From: Lysobacter sp. S4-A87
GTDB lineage: Bacteria; Pseudomonadota; Gammaproteobacteria; Xanthomonadales; Xanthomonadaceae
DNA length: 64,000 bases
Direction: 5' to 3'
Assembly: GCF_022637455.1 (NCBI RefSeq)
Contig: NZ_CP093341.1
Span: 1,488,001 to 1,552,000, forward strand
Shown: positions 45,483 through 55,048 of the stretch, piece after piece
Layout of the letters: each line of letters begins with the position of its first letter
Numbering within the stretch: position 1 is the stretch's first letter
The notes under the pieces: generated by a model
The model's database searches: none
Told to the model about the DNA's origin: nothing
Seen by the model: the letters and a program-made list of their open reading frames with translations, nothing else
Position numbers and translations under genes: made by a program

Positions 45483-46520
45483 TCATTCGAAAAGACGCTT
45501 GTCCTTGGCGTACTCGCGCGCCTGCGGACGCAGGATCAGGCCGCGCTTGACCAGGTCTTGCAGATGCTGGTCGAGCGTCATCATTCCGTACTGCTGGCCG
45601 GTCTGGATCGACGAGTACATCTGCGCGACCTTGTCCTCGCGGATCAGGTTACGGATCGCCGGGATGCCGACCATGATTTCCCAGGCCGCGGTACGACCGC
45701 CGCCGACCTTCTTCAGCAGCGCCTGCGAGATCACCGCGCGCAGCGACTCCGACAGCATCGAGCGCACCATCGGCTTTTCGCCGGCGGGGAACACGTCGAT
45801 GATTCGGTCGACCGTCTTGGCCGCCGAGGAGGTGTGCAGGGTGCCGAACACCAGGTGGCCGGTTTCCGCGGCGGTCAGCGCCAGGCGGATGGTCTCCAGG
45901 TCGCGCAACTCGCCGACCAGGATGTAGTCGGGGTCTTCGCGCAGGGCCGAGCGCAGCGCTTCGTTGAATCCGTGCGTGTCGCGGTGCACTTCGCGCTGGT
46001 TGATCAGGCACTTCTGCGAGGTGTGGACGAACTCGATCGGATCCTCGACCGAGAGGATGTGGCCGTATTCGTTCTTGTTGATGTGGTCGATCATCGCCGC
46101 CAGCGTGGTCGACTTGCCCGAGCCGGTCGGGCCGGTCACCAGGATCAGGCCCTGCGGCTGGTCGATCAGCTCGCGGAAGATCGGCGGGCAACCCAGGTCG
46201 TCCAGGGCCAGCACTTCCGAGGGAATGGTACGGAACACCGCACCGGCGCCGCGGTTCTGGTTGAAGGCGTTGACGCGGAAACGCGCCAGGCCGGGAATCT
46301 CGAAGGAGAAGTCGACCTCGAGGAATTCTTCGAAGTCGCGACGCTGCTTGTCCGACATGATGTCGTAGACCAGCGCGTGCACCTGCTTGTGGTCCAGGGC
46401 CGGGATGTTGATGCGGCGGACGTCGCCGTCGACCCGGATCATCGGAGGCAAGCCCGCAGACAGGTGCAGGTCGGATGCTTTGTTCTTTACCGAAAACGCC
46501 AGAAGTTCGGCGATATCCAT
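45483..46520 (-). CDS. pilT: Type IV pilus twitching motility ATPase PilT
   Basis: A 345-residue retraction ATPase of the type IV pilus. It starts MDIAELLAFSVKNKASDLHL, as PilT does. Walker A is GPTGSGKST, then SVEDPIEFVHTSQKCLINQRE, the Walker B region YILVGELRDLETI and the His box AAETGHLVFGTLHTSSAAKT. The AIRNLIRE block, needed for retraction in studied PilT proteins, is present. It is divergent from yggS, the classic arrangement. Confidence 0.96.
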   Translation of the reverse strand: MDIAELLAFSVKNKASDLHLSAGLPPMIRVDGDVRRINIPALDHKQVHALVYDIMSDKQRRDFEEFLEVDFSFEIPGLARFRVNAFNQNRGAGAVFRTIPSEVLALDDLGCPPIFRELIDQPQGLILVTGPTGSGKSTTLAAMIDHINKNEYGHILSVEDPIEFVHTSQKCLINQREVHRDTHGFNEALRSALREDPDYILVGELRDLETIRLALTAAETGHLVFGTLHTSSAAKTVDRIIDVFPAGEKPMVRSMLSESLRAVISQALLKKVGGGRTAAWEIMVGIPAIRNLIREDKVAQMYSSIQTGQQYGMMTLDQHLQDLVKRGLILRPQAREYAKDKRLFE

Positions 46521-46680
46521 GCGTGCTCCCCTGCACTGCCACTGGAAAAACTGACTTGAAGATCAGTACCTTGAACACAGGGCACTTGAAGCGCCCCGTA
46601 GTGGAACCAAACTACCCCTGCGCCGCAGTATAGCCCCCTAACCTCGCCATCTTTCCAGCACTTTAGACAGGAATTGAGAC
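46521..46680. promoter_or_regulatory. Divergent promoter region pilT/yggS
   Basis: This AT-richer spacer contains tatagc (46632-46637) and other weak boxes on both strands. No clear inverted repeat is seen. Confidence 0.4.
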
Positions 46681-47361
46681 GTGCGCGCCAGCGCCCTGCA
46701 GGACATGCAACTCAAGCTTGAGAACGCGGCGGAGGCAGCTGGACGGCCAGTGCCGCGGCTGCTCGCCGTCAGCAAGACCCAGGATGCGACGGCCGTCGCG
46801 GAACTGGCGGCCGCCGGCCAGCGCGCCTTTGGCGAGAACTACGTGCAGGAGACCGCCGCCAAGCAGCCGGCCCTGGCCGGCCTGGGCCTGGAGTGGCACC
46901 TGATCGGCCATCTGCAGTCCAACAAGGCCAGGGAAGCGGCGACCCTGTTCGACTGGGTCCAGACCGTCGACCGGGCCAAGCTGGTGGCGGCGCTGGCGCA
47001 GCACCGGCCGGCGGACCGGCCAGCGCTGAACGTGCTGATCCAGGTCAATATCGACGACGAAGACAGCAAACACGGCTGCCAGCCCGGGGACGTGTACGCC
47101 TTGGCCGATGCCATCGCCGCACAGCCGCGCCTGCGCCTGCGCGGGCTGATGGCCATCCCGACGCCCCACCCCGATCCCGAACGGCGACGCGGTGCGTTCC
47201 GCCGAACCCGGGAGCTGTTCGAGGCCCTGCGTGCCGCGCACCCTGACCTCGATACCTTGTCGATGGGCATGAGCGACGACCATGCCATCGCGATCGCCGA
47301 AGGGGCGACCATGGTGCGCATCGGCACCGCGCTGTTCGGCGCCCGGCCGAGGCCGGGCTGA
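46681..47361 (+). CDS. PLP homeostasis protein YggS/PROSC family
   Basis: A 226-residue PLP-binding barrel without known catalysis. LLAVSKTQ holds the PLP Lys. FGENYVQE, WHLIGHLQSNK and SMGMSDDHAIAIAEGATMVRIGTALFG are the family's active-site-like blocks. The start is GTG at 46681. In bacteria the protein buffers free PLP and affects amino-acid pools. It precedes proC, a conserved pairing. Confidence 0.94.
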   Translation: MRASALQDMQLKLENAAEAAGRPVPRLLAVSKTQDATAVAELAAAGQRAFGENYVQETAAKQPALAGLGLEWHLIGHLQSNKAREAATLFDWVQTVDRAKLVAALAQHRPADRPALNVLIQVNIDDEDSKHGCQPGDVYALADAIAAQPRLRLRGLMAIPTPHPDPERRRGAFRRTRELFEALRAAHPDLDTLSMGMSDDHAIAIAEGATMVRIGTALFGARPRPG

Positions 47362-47415
47362 CGCCTTGCTATCCTCGATGACCGGCCCCGACCGTCATTC
47401 GCCTTTTTCCCCTGC

Positions 47416-48261
47416 ATGCCCCAGATCGAATCCCCCACGACCCATTCCGGCGCCATCGCCTTCATTGGCGGCGGCAACATGGCGCGCAGCCTCATCGGAG
47501 GCCTGATCGCACGAGGCCAGGCGGCCGACAGCGTGCACGTCGCCGAACCGGCCGACGCCCTGCGCGAAGCACTGGAACGCGACTTCCATATCCAGGCCTT
47601 CGGCAATGCCGCCGAAGCCGCGGCCGGTACCGATGTGTGGATCCTCGCGGTCAAGCCACAGGTGATGGCCAGCGTCTGCGCCGAACTTGCCGAAGTCGCA
47701 CAGGCCAGGCGACCGCTGGTGATCTCGATCGCGGCCGGCATCACCGCTGCCCAGCTTGATGGCTGGCTGGGCGGTGGCCTGGCCGTAGTCCGGGCGATGC
47801 CCAATACGCCAGCCCTGCTCGGCGTCGGCATCACCGGCCTGTTCGCCAACGACCAGACCGATGCCCACCAGCGCGACCATGCCGCGGGCCTGCTCGATGC
47901 GGTCGGGCCGACGGTCTGGATCGACGACGAAAGCCGGATGGATGCGGTCACCGCCGTGTCCGGCAGTGGCCCGGCGTATGTGTTCCTGCTTGCCGAAGCG
48001 ATGCAGGCGGCCGGCGTCGCCCAGGGGCTGACACCCGAGGCGGCGCGGGCACTGGTCCAGCAGACCCTGCTCGGCGCAGCCACGATGCTCACCCGCCTCG
48101 ACGAACCGGCCGACGTGCTGCGTGCCCGGGTGACCTCGCCCGGCGGCACCACCCAGGCCGCGATCGAAACCTTCGAGGCCGGCGGCTTCCGCGAACTGGT
48201 CGCCCTCGCCATCGCCGCCGCCACCGAGCGTGGCCGGCAGTTGTCCGCGGCCAACCACTGA
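47416..48261 (+). CDS. proC: Pyrroline-5-carboxylate reductase
   Basis: A 281-residue enzyme of the last step of proline synthesis. The Rossmann motif is AFIGGGNMARSLIGGL. VRAMPNTPALLGVGITGLFA and the C-terminal DEPADVLRARVTSPGGTTQAAIETF are the ProC signature. It lies 54 bp after yggS. The N-terminal ~12 residues are an extension. Confidence 0.95.
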   Translation: MPQIESPTTHSGAIAFIGGGNMARSLIGGLIARGQAADSVHVAEPADALREALERDFHIQAFGNAAEAAAGTDVWILAVKPQVMASVCAELAEVAQARRPLVISIAAGITAAQLDGWLGGGLAVVRAMPNTPALLGVGITGLFANDQTDAHQRDHAAGLLDAVGPTVWIDDESRMDAVTAVSGSGPAYVFLLAEAMQAAGVAQGLTPEAARALVQQTLLGAATMLTRLDEPADVLRARVTSPGGTTQAAIETFEAGGFRELVALAIAAATERGRQLSAANH

Positions 48262-48293
48262 CGCCAAGTACTGATTGCCTGAGGAGACCCCGC

Positions 48294-48767
48294 ATGCGCA
48301 TTGCCCCCACCCTGGCGTTGCTGATCGCCGGCCTTGCCGGCTGCAGCGGCAGCGCCCCGCCGCCGGCCACGCCGGCCGCCACCGCCCCGCAGGGCGAAGC
48401 CGTCAGCCGCGTCGGTGATGTCAGCGTCCGTGCCAACGCGATGCAGACCTCGGCCTTGTCGCCGGGCGTGGCCAGCCAGTACGGCATCAGCCGCGCCGAC
48501 AACACGGTGATGCTGCTGGTCGCCGTGCGCCAGGGCCCGGAAGCACAGGAAGTCGCGCTGCCGGCACGCATCACCGCCACCGCCACCGACCTGCGCGGCC
48601 GCCGCCAGAACATCGAGATGCGCGAACTGCGCAGCGGCGACCTGCTCGATTACATCGGCACCGCCGAGGCCACGCCGCCGGACACGCTGCGCTTCGACGT
48701 GACGGTCGTGCGCGAGAACGGGGCGACATCGACGATGCAGTTCACGCGGGATTTCTATCCACGGTGA
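48294..48767 (+). CDS. DUF4426 lipoprotein
   Basis: A 157-residue protein with the lipobox LAGC (Cys17) and an Ala/Pro linker. Its DUF4426-like domain runs from about 42 (VSVRANAMQTSALSPGVASQYGI) to the end (TMQFTRDFYPR). In many gammaproteobacteria a DUF4426 gene lies just after yggS-proC, which supports the call; yggT is missing here. Function is unknown. It ends two bases from the convergent BtuF-like gene. Confidence 0.75.
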   Translation: MRIAPTLALLIAGLAGCSGSAPPPATPAATAPQGEAVSRVGDVSVRANAMQTSALSPGVASQYGISRADNTVMLLVAVRQGPEAQEVALPARITATATDLRGRRQNIEMRELRSGDLLDYIGTAEATPPDTLRFDVTVVRENGATSTMQFTRDFYPR

Positions 48768-48769
48768 GG

Positions 48770-49585
48770 TCAGGTCGACCGCAGTGACCACGCCCGGATG
48801 ATCGCGGCGATTTCCCGCACGCCGTCGGTCAACGCCGCCGGCCCGGGCTGCAGGATGATCGGCGACTTGATCTCGTGCAGCTCGCCGTCGCGCACCGCCG
48901 GGATCGCATCCCAGCCCGGTCGCGCCGACACCTTCTCCGGCCGGAACTTCTTCCCGCACCACGAGCCCAGGATGATGTCCGGCGCGCGTCGCACCACCTC
49001 GCCCGCATCCTCCAGGATCCGCTGTTTCGCCAGCGACTCGGCCGCGCGCTCGGGAAAGATGTCGTCGCCGCCGGCAATGCGCACCAGTTCGGCAACCCAG
49101 CGGATGCCGGTGATCGGCGGCTCGTCCCATTCCTCGAAGTACACCTTCGGTCGCCGCGACAGCTTCGCCGCTTCATCGGCGATTGCATCGAGCCCGCGCT
49201 GCAGCTGGTCGGCATAGGCGTTGGCGCGATCGGCCGCGCCCACCAGCGCACCCAGCCGGCGGACGTAGTCGATGATGCCGTCGACGCTGCGGTGATTGCT
49301 GATCCATACCTCGACGCCGTGGCGGATCAGTTCACCGGCAATCTCGGCCTGGATGTCGGAGAAGCCGATGACGAAATCCGGCTGCAGCTTGAGGATCTCG
49401 CCAATCTTGGCGCTGGTGAATGCGCTGACCTTGGGCTTTTCCCTGCGCGCGATCGACGGGCGCACGGTGAAGCCGCTGATGCCGACGATGCGGTCCTGCT
49501 CACCCAGCGCGTAGAGCGTTTCGGTCGGTTCCTCGGTGAGGCAGACGATGCGCTGCGGCCCCACGGTCCTGCCCGCCGGGCTCAC
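48770..49585 (-). CDS. BtuF-like cobalamin-binding protein without signal peptide
   Basis: A 271-residue protein with the fold of periplasmic metal-chelate binding proteins (PF01497 type). Its blocks include [45 protein letters not shown] and a long middle helix. The N-terminus runs straight into the first strand with no signal peptide, unlike BtuF. The start GTG at 49585 overlaps the pdxH stop (GTGA), which fits a coupled cytoplasmic protein. A farther GTG (49609) would lie inside pdxH. It probably binds a corrinoid or iron chelate; the ligand is uncertain. Confidence 0.78.
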   Translation of the reverse strand: MSPAGRTVGPQRIVCLTEEPTETLYALGEQDRIVGISGFTVRPSIARREKPKVSAFTSAKIGEILKLQPDFVIGFSDIQAEIAGELIRHGVEVWISNHRSVDGIIDYVRRLGALVGAADRANAYADQLQRGLDAIADEAAKLSRRPKVYFEEWDEPPITGIRWVAELVRIAGGDDIFPERAAESLAKQRILEDAGEVVRRAPDIILGSWCGKKFRPEKVSARPGWDAIPAVRDGELHEIKSPIILQPGPAALTDGVREIAAIIRAWSLRST

Positions 49586-50184
49586 GGATACAGCATCCGC
49601 TTGTGCCACTCACCGGCGCGGTCCAGTTCGAAGCACTGCCGCTCGTGCAGGCGGTAGTTGGCCCCGTACCAGAACTCGATCAGCGAAGGCCGTACGCGCA
49701 GCCCGGTCCAGCGCGGCGGCCGCGGCACGTCGCGACCCTCGAAGCGCTGTCCGGCGTCGGCCAGGCGCTGCTCGAAGGTCTCGCGCGAATCCAGCGTCTC
49801 CGACTGCTTCGACGCCCAGGCGCCCAGCTGGCTGCCTCGTGGGCGCAGGGCGAAGTAGGCATCGGCTTCGTCGTCGTTGACGATTTCGACCGGCCCTTCG
49901 ATGCGCACCTGCACGCCTTCGCGCACGCGCGGCCAATGGAAAAGCAGCGCCGCATGCGGGTTGGCCTGCAGCTCGCGGCCTTTGCGTCCGTCCAGGTGCG
50001 TGTAGAAGACGAAGCCGCGTGCGTCGTGCGCCTTGAGCAGCACGGTGCGGACCGACGGCCGCGCATCCAGGCCGGCAGTGGCCAGGTACATCGCGGTCGG
50101 ATCGGGCTCGCCGGCCTGACCGGCCTCGGCGAACAGTTGCGCGAAGGTGACGAGGGCTTCGTTGAGCAGGGCGGGGGTATCCAT
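49582..50184 (-). CDS. pdxH: Pyridoxamine 5'-phosphate oxidase
   Basis: A 200-residue FMN enzyme that makes PLP from PNP or [23 protein letters not shown] binds [17 protein letters not shown] and the C-terminal [17 protein letters not shown] region with the conserved Arg/His complete the family pattern. The start is ATG 50184. The next gene on the other strand begins just upstream (50202), so the two share an 18-bp spacer. Confidence 0.94.
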   Translation of the reverse strand: MDTPALLNEALVTFAQLFAEAGQAGEPDPTAMYLATAGLDARPSVRTVLLKAHDARGFVFYTHLDGRKGRELQANPHAALLFHWPRVREGVQVRIEGPVEIVNDDEADAYFALRPRGSQLGAWASKQSETLDSRETFEQRLADAGQRFEGRDVPRPPRWTGLRVRPSLIEFWYGANYRLHERQCFELDRAGEWHKRMLYP

Positions 50185-50201
50185 TGCGCTATTGTGGGCC
50201 G

Positions 50202-51071
50202 ATGTCGCCACGGCTGCATCCCTCCGCGAGTTCGCCCGCAGTTGCGTCCCCCGGCTTCGCCCCGTGGCTGGTCGAACAGGTGCTCGATGACGCCCTGGCA
50301 CACGGCAGTCGCATCCATGCGATCGCCGGACTGCAGGGATCGGGCAAGTCGACGCTGGCGGCCCAGGTCGCCACCCTCGCCCGTGGTCGCGGCTTGCGCG
50401 TGGCGGTGCTGTCGATCGATGATTTCTATCTCGGACGGCGCCAACGGCTGCAGCTCGGTCATCAAGTGCACCCATTGCTGGCCACGCGCGGGCCGCCTGG
50501 CACGCACGACGTGGCGCTGGCGTGCGCCACGCTCGATGCGTTGCGCGAGGGAAAGCCGGTGCGGCTGCCACGCTTCGACAAGCTCGCCGACACGCGGTTG
50601 CCGCCGTCGCGCTGGCCGTGGGCGCGCGAGGTCGACCTGGCGTTGTTCGAAGGCTGGTTCCTGAAGACGCCGGCACAGGCGACCGATGAGCTGCGCGAGC
50701 CGATCAATGCCGTCGAGCGCGACGAAGACCCCGATGGCGGCTGGCGCCGCTACTGCAACGAGGCTCTGGCCCGGGACTATCCGCCGCTGTGGTCGCGGCT
50801 GGATCGCCTGCTGTTCCTGCAGCCCCCGGGCTTCGAAGCGGTGCCGCAGTGGCGCTGGCAGCAGGAACAGGCGCTGGCGTCGCAGGCGCGCGCACGCCGG
50901 GCGCACCAGGCGCCCGCGCGGCAGGCAATGAGCGAGGCCGCGCTGCAGCGATTCGTGCAGCTGTTCGAGCGCGTCAGCCGGCAGGCGCTGCGGCGGTTGC
51001 CCGGCATTGCCGAATGGACACTTCCGCTGGATGCGCGGCGGCTGCCGCTGACCGGATCCGGTCAGCGCTGA
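50202..51071 (+). CDS. P-loop kinase of the glycerate kinase (GLYK)-like family
   Basis: A 289-residue P-loop protein. The motifs of plant-type D-glycerate 3-kinase are recognisable: [11 protein letters not shown] (P-loop), [10 protein letters not shown] (Walker B-like), [32 protein letters not shown] and [19 protein letters not shown]. The physiological substrate is not shown by the sequence. I use the ATG at 50202; a TTG 18 bp upstream would overlap pdxH. No Shine-Dalgarno is evident. Confidence 0.78.
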   Translation: MSPRLHPSASSPAVASPGFAPWLVEQVLDDALAHGSRIHAIAGLQGSGKSTLAAQVATLARGRGLRVAVLSIDDFYLGRRQRLQLGHQVHPLLATRGPPGTHDVALACATLDALREGKPVRLPRFDKLADTRLPPSRWPWAREVDLALFEGWFLKTPAQATDELREPINAVERDEDPDGGWRRYCNEALARDYPPLWSRLDRLLFLQPPGFEAVPQWRWQQEQALASQARARRAHQAPARQAMSEAALQRFVQLFERVSRQALRRLPGIAEWTLPLDARRLPLTGSGQR

Positions 51072-51133
51072 GCAATCGAAGCTACGCCGCATCCCGTCAA
51101 GATCACGCGAGTACCGTAGCCGTCGCGGCTGGC

Positions 51134-51139
51134 TACAAT
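51134..51139 (+). promoter_or_regulatory. aroK: -10 box six bases before the aroK ATG
   Basis: tacaat is followed by cgacgg and then the ATG at 51146. Transcription would begin about at the start codon, so the mRNA would have no leader. The WGR gene at 52946 has exactly the same layout. Confidence 0.5.
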
Positions 51140-51145
51140 CGACGG

Positions 51146-51730
51146 ATGAACTCCACCGGCAATCTCATCCTGGTCGGCCCCATGGGCGCCGGCAAGTCGT
51201 GCATCGGCCGCGTCCTCGCCGAGCGCTTCGGCTTGCGCCTGGTCGACGTCGACCACGAGATCGAGCAGCGCGCCGGCGCCAACATCAGCACCATCTTCGA
51301 ATGCGAGGGAGAAGCCGGTTTCCGCACGCGTGAGCGCAGCATGCTGGCCGAGCTGCTTGCCGACGATGGCATGGTGCTCTCCACCGGCGGCGGCGCGGTA
51401 CTCGACCCGGACAATCGCAGGCAGTTGCGCGAGCGCGGCTTCGTCGTCCACCTGCACGTCAGCGTCGAGCGCCAGATCGAACGCCTGGCCCGCGACCGCA
51501 GCCGCCCACTGCTCGCACGCGGCGATCGCGCGCAGGTGCTGCACTCGCTGGCCGCCGAACGCGAGCCGTTGTACGCGCAGGTTGCCGACCTGCGCTTCGA
51601 CACCAACCACTACACCGCCACCGAAGTCGCTTCGCGACTCGCGCAGGAGCTGCAAACGCACTGGCACCGCGAAGCGCCTGCACGGATCGACGCCGGCTTG
51701 CAGCGCGCGCACAGCAAGGAACCGACATGA
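51146..51730 (+). CDS. aroK: Shikimate kinase
   Basis: A 194-residue kinase of the fifth shikimate step. The P-loop is GPMGAGKS (11-18). [12 protein letters not shown] has the Mg and shikimate contacts, and [17 protein letters not shown] the shikimate-binding Gly triplet. RDRSRPLL is the lid Arg region. There is a C-terminal extension of about 20 residues ([16 protein letters not shown]). It overlaps aroB by four bases, and aroK-aroB is the standard pair. Confidence 0.95.
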   Translation: MNSTGNLILVGPMGAGKSCIGRVLAERFGLRLVDVDHEIEQRAGANISTIFECEGEAGFRTRERSMLAELLADDGMVLSTGGGAVLDPDNRRQLRERGFVVHLHVSVERQIERLARDRSRPLLARGDRAQVLHSLAAEREPLYAQVADLRFDTNHYTATEVASRLAQELQTHWHREAPARIDAGLQRAHSKEPT

Positions 51731-52833
51731 GCACGATGCGCACCGTCAGGGTCGAAGGCGAATCGCTGTACGACATCAGCATCGGACCGGGCCTGCTGGC
51801 CGATCCGGTTCGCATCAGCCACGTGCTGCGCGGGCGCCATGCCCTGATCGTCAGCGACAGCAACGTCGCCCCGCTCTACGCCGACCGTGTCGAGCAGACC
51901 GTGCGCACCGCGCGACCGGGCATCGAGGTTGCGCGCTTCGTGATGCCGGCCGGCGAGCAGGAGAAGACCCTGTCGCGCTTCTGCGAATGCCTGGATGCGC
52001 TGGCACGGCTCGGTGCAACGCGCGATGCCGCGGTGGTCGCCCTCGGCGGCGGCGTGATCGGCGACCTCGCCGGCTTCGCCGCGGCCTGCTGGATGCGCGG
52101 AATCGATGTCGTGCAGATGCCGACGACGCTGCTGTCGATGGTCGACTCGTCGGTGGGCGGCAAGACCGGCGTCGACCTGCCGGCGGGAAAGAACCTGGCC
52201 GGCGCGTTCCATGCGCCGCGCGCGGTCATTGCCGACACGGCGGTGCTGCGCACGCTGCCGCCGCGCGAACTCAGTGCCGGCCTGGCCGAAGTGGTGAAGT
52301 ACGGCGCGGTCTTCGGCGCCGACTTCCTCGGCTGGCTCGAATCGCACGCATCGGCGCTGCTGGCCGGCGACGACATGGCACTGACCGAGGCGATCGCGCG
52401 CTCGTGCCTGTACAAGGCAGAAGTGGTTTCGCGCGACCCCTACGAGCACGGCGAACGCGCCCTGCTCAACTTCGGCCACACCTTCGGCCACGCGATCGAG
52501 GCCGAGCAGGGTTACGCCGGCGCCGGCAGCGATTCGCTCAACCACGGCGAGGCGGTTGCCGTCGGCATGGTCCTGGCGGCGCGGCTGTCGACCGCGCTGG
52601 GTCGTGCCCCCGCGGCCGACGCACAACGCCTGCAGACGCTGCTGCAACGCCTCGGCCTGCCGACCGCGATCCCGCATGGCCTGGACCCGCAGGCCCTGCT
52701 GTCACGCATGCGCCTGGACAAGAAGGCCGAGGCCGGTGGACTGCGCTTCATCCTCTGGGACCACGCCGGCCTGGCCAGCGTGGTCCGGGGCGTGCCGGAC
52801 GAGCGCGTACTCGAAGTGCTCAGCACCGGCTGA
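51727..52833 (+). CDS. aroB: 3-dehydroquinate synthase
   Basis: A 368-residue NAD- and Zn-dependent enzyme of the second shikimate step. [47 protein letters not shown] and the metal-binding [15 protein letters not shown] are all present, with [13 protein letters not shown] after it. ATGA overlap with aroK. It is followed by a REP pair. Confidence 0.96.
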   Translation: MSTMRTVRVEGESLYDISIGPGLLADPVRISHVLRGRHALIVSDSNVAPLYADRVEQTVRTARPGIEVARFVMPAGEQEKTLSRFCECLDALARLGATRDAAVVALGGGVIGDLAGFAAACWMRGIDVVQMPTTLLSMVDSSVGGKTGVDLPAGKNLAGAFHAPRAVIADTAVLRTLPPRELSAGLAEVVKYGAVFGADFLGWLESHASALLAGDDMALTEAIARSCLYKAEVVSRDPYEHGERALLNFGHTFGHAIEAEQGYAGAGSDSLNHGEAVAVGMVLAARLSTALGRAPAADAQRLQTLLQRLGLPTAIPHGLDPQALLSRMRLDKKAEAGGLRFILWDHAGLASVVRGVPDERVLEVLSTG

Positions 52834-52834
52834 G

Positions 52835-52914
52835 CGTCGCCCGGGTAAGCAAAGCGCACCCGGGACCGCCAGGGCTACTACTACCCCGGGTGCGCTTCGC
52901 TTACCCGGGCTACG
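52835..52914. repeat. Inverted pair of REP-like elements, family A, copies 7 and 8
   Basis: cgtcgcccgggtaagcaaag and its continuation (52835-52864) is mirrored by cccgggtgcgcttcgcttac and its continuation (52885-52914). The pair directly follows the aroB stop. Confidence 0.85.
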
Positions 52915-52933
52915 GCGGGTGGGCCTGCTCCCG

Positions 52934-52939
52934 TACAAT
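52934..52939 (+). promoter_or_regulatory. -10 box six bases before the WGR gene ATG
   Basis: tacaat is followed by ccgggc and then the ATG at 52946, the same spacing as at aroK. The start is probably leaderless. Confidence 0.5.
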
Positions 52940-52945
52940 CCGGGC

Positions 52946-53200
52946 ATGCGCCTGCTACTGCAACAACGGCCGGACGGCCGCGAAGCGCCGCGCTTCGTGC
53001 AACTGATGCTCCAGCCCGACCTGCTCGGCGGCTGGACCCTGGTGCGCGAATCGGGGCAGATCGGCGGCCGCAGTACGCTGCGGCGGGAGCAGTTCCTCGA
53101 CCAGGCCAGTGCCCTGGAAGCGCTCGAACAGGCGCGCGACCAGCAGCTCAAGCGCGGCTTCCAGCTGATGTTCGTACAGGGCGCCGACGCCCCGAAGTAG
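52946..53200 (+). CDS. Small WGR-domain protein
   Basis: An 84-residue protein formed by one WGR-type domain. RFVQLMLQPDLLGGWTLVRE has the Trp; the Gly-Arg follows at QIGGRSTLRREQF. WGR domains occur in DNA-repair-linked and PARP-related proteins and may bind nucleic acid. Alone, its role is unknown. It stands by itself between the aroB REP pair and hemE. Confidence 0.8.
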   Translation: MRLLLQQRPDGREAPRFVQLMLQPDLLGGWTLVRESGQIGGRSTLRREQFLDQASALEALEQARDQQLKRGFQLMFVQGADAPK

Positions 53201-53267
53201 CCCTTGCCGCAACAGTCCGGTGCCCAGGTGCCGTCGAAAGGGTCGCCAGCCAGGCGCCTCCAGCGGC

Positions 53268-53299
53268 GATAATGCCGCCCCGCGTGACTGGATCACGCG
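53268..53299 (+). promoter_or_regulatory. hemE: hemE -10 candidate with palindrome at the predicted transcript start
   Basis: gataat (53268-53273) is followed at the expected initiation distance by the perfect inverted repeat cgcgtga-ctgga-tcacgcg (53281-53299). This could be an operator or a 5'-end hairpin of the hemE mRNA. Confidence 0.45.
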
Positions 53300-53338
53300 C
53301 CCCCGAACCATGCGCCCCCCCGCGCCGAAGGATCCGCA

Positions 53339-54430
53339 ATGACCGCAGCCGCCACGCCCCCCAAGAACGACCGTTTCCTGCGCGCCTTGCGCCGCGAGCC
53401 GGTCGACGCGACCCCGGTGTGGCTGATGCGCCAGGCCGGCCGCTACCTGCCGGAGTACCGCGCCACCCGTGCCGCCGCCGGCAGCTTCCTGGCCATGGCC
53501 AAGAACCCCGAGCTGGCCTGTGAGGTCACGCTGCAGCCGCTGCGCCGCTTCCCGCTGGATGCGGCCATCTTGTTCTCCGACATCCTGACCGTGCCCGACG
53601 CAATGGGCCTGGGGCTGTACTTCGTCGAAGGCGAGGGCCCGAAGTTCGAGCGCCCGATCCGCAACCACGACGACATCGCCCGCCTCGCCGTGCCCGACAT
53701 GGACCGCGAGCTGCGCTACGTCACCGACGCGGTGCGCACGATCCGTCGCGAGCTCGACGACGGTACCGGGCAAAGCCGCGTGCCCCTGATCGGCTTTTCC
53801 GGCAGCCCGTGGACGCTGGCCTGCTACATGGTCGAAGGCGGTGGCAGCGACAACTATTCGAAGGTGAAGTCGCTCGCCCTCAACGACCCGGCGGCGATGC
53901 ACAAGCTGCTCGACGTGGTCACCGACTCGGTGATTGCCTACCTCGACGCGCAGCGCCAGGCCGGCGCGCAGGCGCTGCAGGTGTTCGACACCTGGGGCGG
54001 CGTGCTGTCGCCGTCGATGTACCGCGAATTCTCGCTGCGCTACCTCAAGCGCATCGCCCAGGAACTGCCGCGTGGCGACGACAAGACGCCGCTGATCCTG
54101 TTCGGCAAGGGCAATGGCGCCTACCTCGAGGAACTGGCGGCCAGCGGCACCGAGGCCGTGGGCGTCGACTGGACGGTGGAACTGGGTGATGCCGCACGCC
54201 GCACCGGTGGCAAGGTCGCGCTGCAGGGCAACCTCGATCCGGTGACGCTGTACGCGCAGCCCGAAGCGATCCGCCGCGAAGTCGGCCGTGCCCTCGACGA
54301 TTACGCCGCCGGCAATGGCGGCTCGCGCGAAGGCCACGTCTTCAACCTCGGCCATGGCATGTCGCCGGACATGAGCCCCGACCACGTCGCCGCACTGGTG
54401 GCGGCGGTGCACGAGCTCAGCGCGCGCTGA
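53339..54430 (+). CDS. hemE: Uroporphyrinogen decarboxylase
   Basis: A 363-residue heme-pathway enzyme that removes four acetate carboxyls from uroporphyrinogen III. The N-terminal [16 protein letters not shown] with the catalytic Arg pair and the [18 protein letters not shown] block with Asp are clear. [17 protein letters not shown] and [16 protein letters not shown] are further signatures. gaagga lies before the ATG at 53339. It competes with the CysG methyltransferase for the same substrate. Confidence 0.97.
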   Translation: MTAAATPPKNDRFLRALRREPVDATPVWLMRQAGRYLPEYRATRAAAGSFLAMAKNPELACEVTLQPLRRFPLDAAILFSDILTVPDAMGLGLYFVEGEGPKFERPIRNHDDIARLAVPDMDRELRYVTDAVRTIRRELDDGTGQSRVPLIGFSGSPWTLACYMVEGGGSDNYSKVKSLALNDPAAMHKLLDVVTDSVIAYLDAQRQAGAQALQVFDTWGGVLSPSMYREFSLRYLKRIAQELPRGDDKTPLILFGKGNGAYLEELAASGTEAVGVDWTVELGDAARRTGGKVALQGNLDPVTLYAQPEAIRREVGRALDDYAAGNGGSREGHVFNLGHGMSPDMSPDHVAALVAAVHELSAR

Positions 54431-54438
54431 CGGCACTG

Positions 54439-54464
54439 CGGGCGCACCGCTGCCGGTGCGCCCG
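54439..54464. terminator. Hairpin between convergent hemE and the GFA gene
   Basis: cgggcgcacc and ggtgcgcccg form a perfect 10-bp stem with a 6-nt loop (gctgcc). No T-run is adjacent. Confidence 0.65.
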
Positions 54465-54481
54465 CCGGTACTACGACCCGT

Positions 54482-54886
54482 TCAAAGATGCCGGGTCTCG
54501 GGCGGCGGATTCCCCCAGTTGTTGTTGCGCCCATCGGCATGGTGGACCGGCGCCGCGATCAGCTCCTGCGCAGTCGCGTCGTCCAGGCACGCGACCTGCA
54601 CCGACACATACTCGCCACCGATCTCCTCGACGTAACCACGGCCGAACGAGCGCACGCCGCAATGCCTGCAGAACAGGTGGTGCGCGCTCATCGTCCCGAA
54701 CTGGTAGTCGACGAGTGCGTCTTCACCCGACAGGAGCCGGAACGCTTCGGGCTTGACGATGGCGCCCCAGTTGCGGGTCTTCGTGCACACCGAGCAATTG
54801 CACTTTCCCGTTCCGGCGCTGAGGTCGATATCGGCCTCGAAGCGGACCGCACCGCAATGGCAACTTCCGTTGTAGGTCTTTTGCAT
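54482..54886 (-). CDS. GFA-family zinc protein (glutathione-dependent formaldehyde-activating-like)
   Basis: A 134-residue protein of the GFA fold. Zinc ligands come from CHCGAV, CNCSVC and CRHCG. The sequence starts [20 protein letters not shown], typical of the family. Most such proteins are annotated as formaldehyde-activating or as S-(hydroxymethyl)glutathione synthase, although that activity is disputed. ggagg lies six to seven bases before the ATG (54886). Confidence 0.88.
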   Translation of the reverse strand: MQKTYNGSCHCGAVRFEADIDLSAGTGKCNCSVCTKTRNWGAIVKPEAFRLLSGEDALVDYQFGTMSAHHLFCRHCGVRSFGRGYVEEIGGEYVSVQVACLDDATAQELIAAPVHHADGRNNNWGNPPPETRHL

Positions 54887-55048
54887 CAAACTCCTCCACC
54901 TCCATCCAGGGACGATCCATGGAGGATAAAGCAACCGCACGTCTTCACGCTCTCTCAACGCGGCAGGGGTGTGATATCGCGCCGGTGATCATCCCGGACT
55001 CGACTGCCTGCATGGTCGGCCGGGCACATTGAATCCGGAGGACGAACC

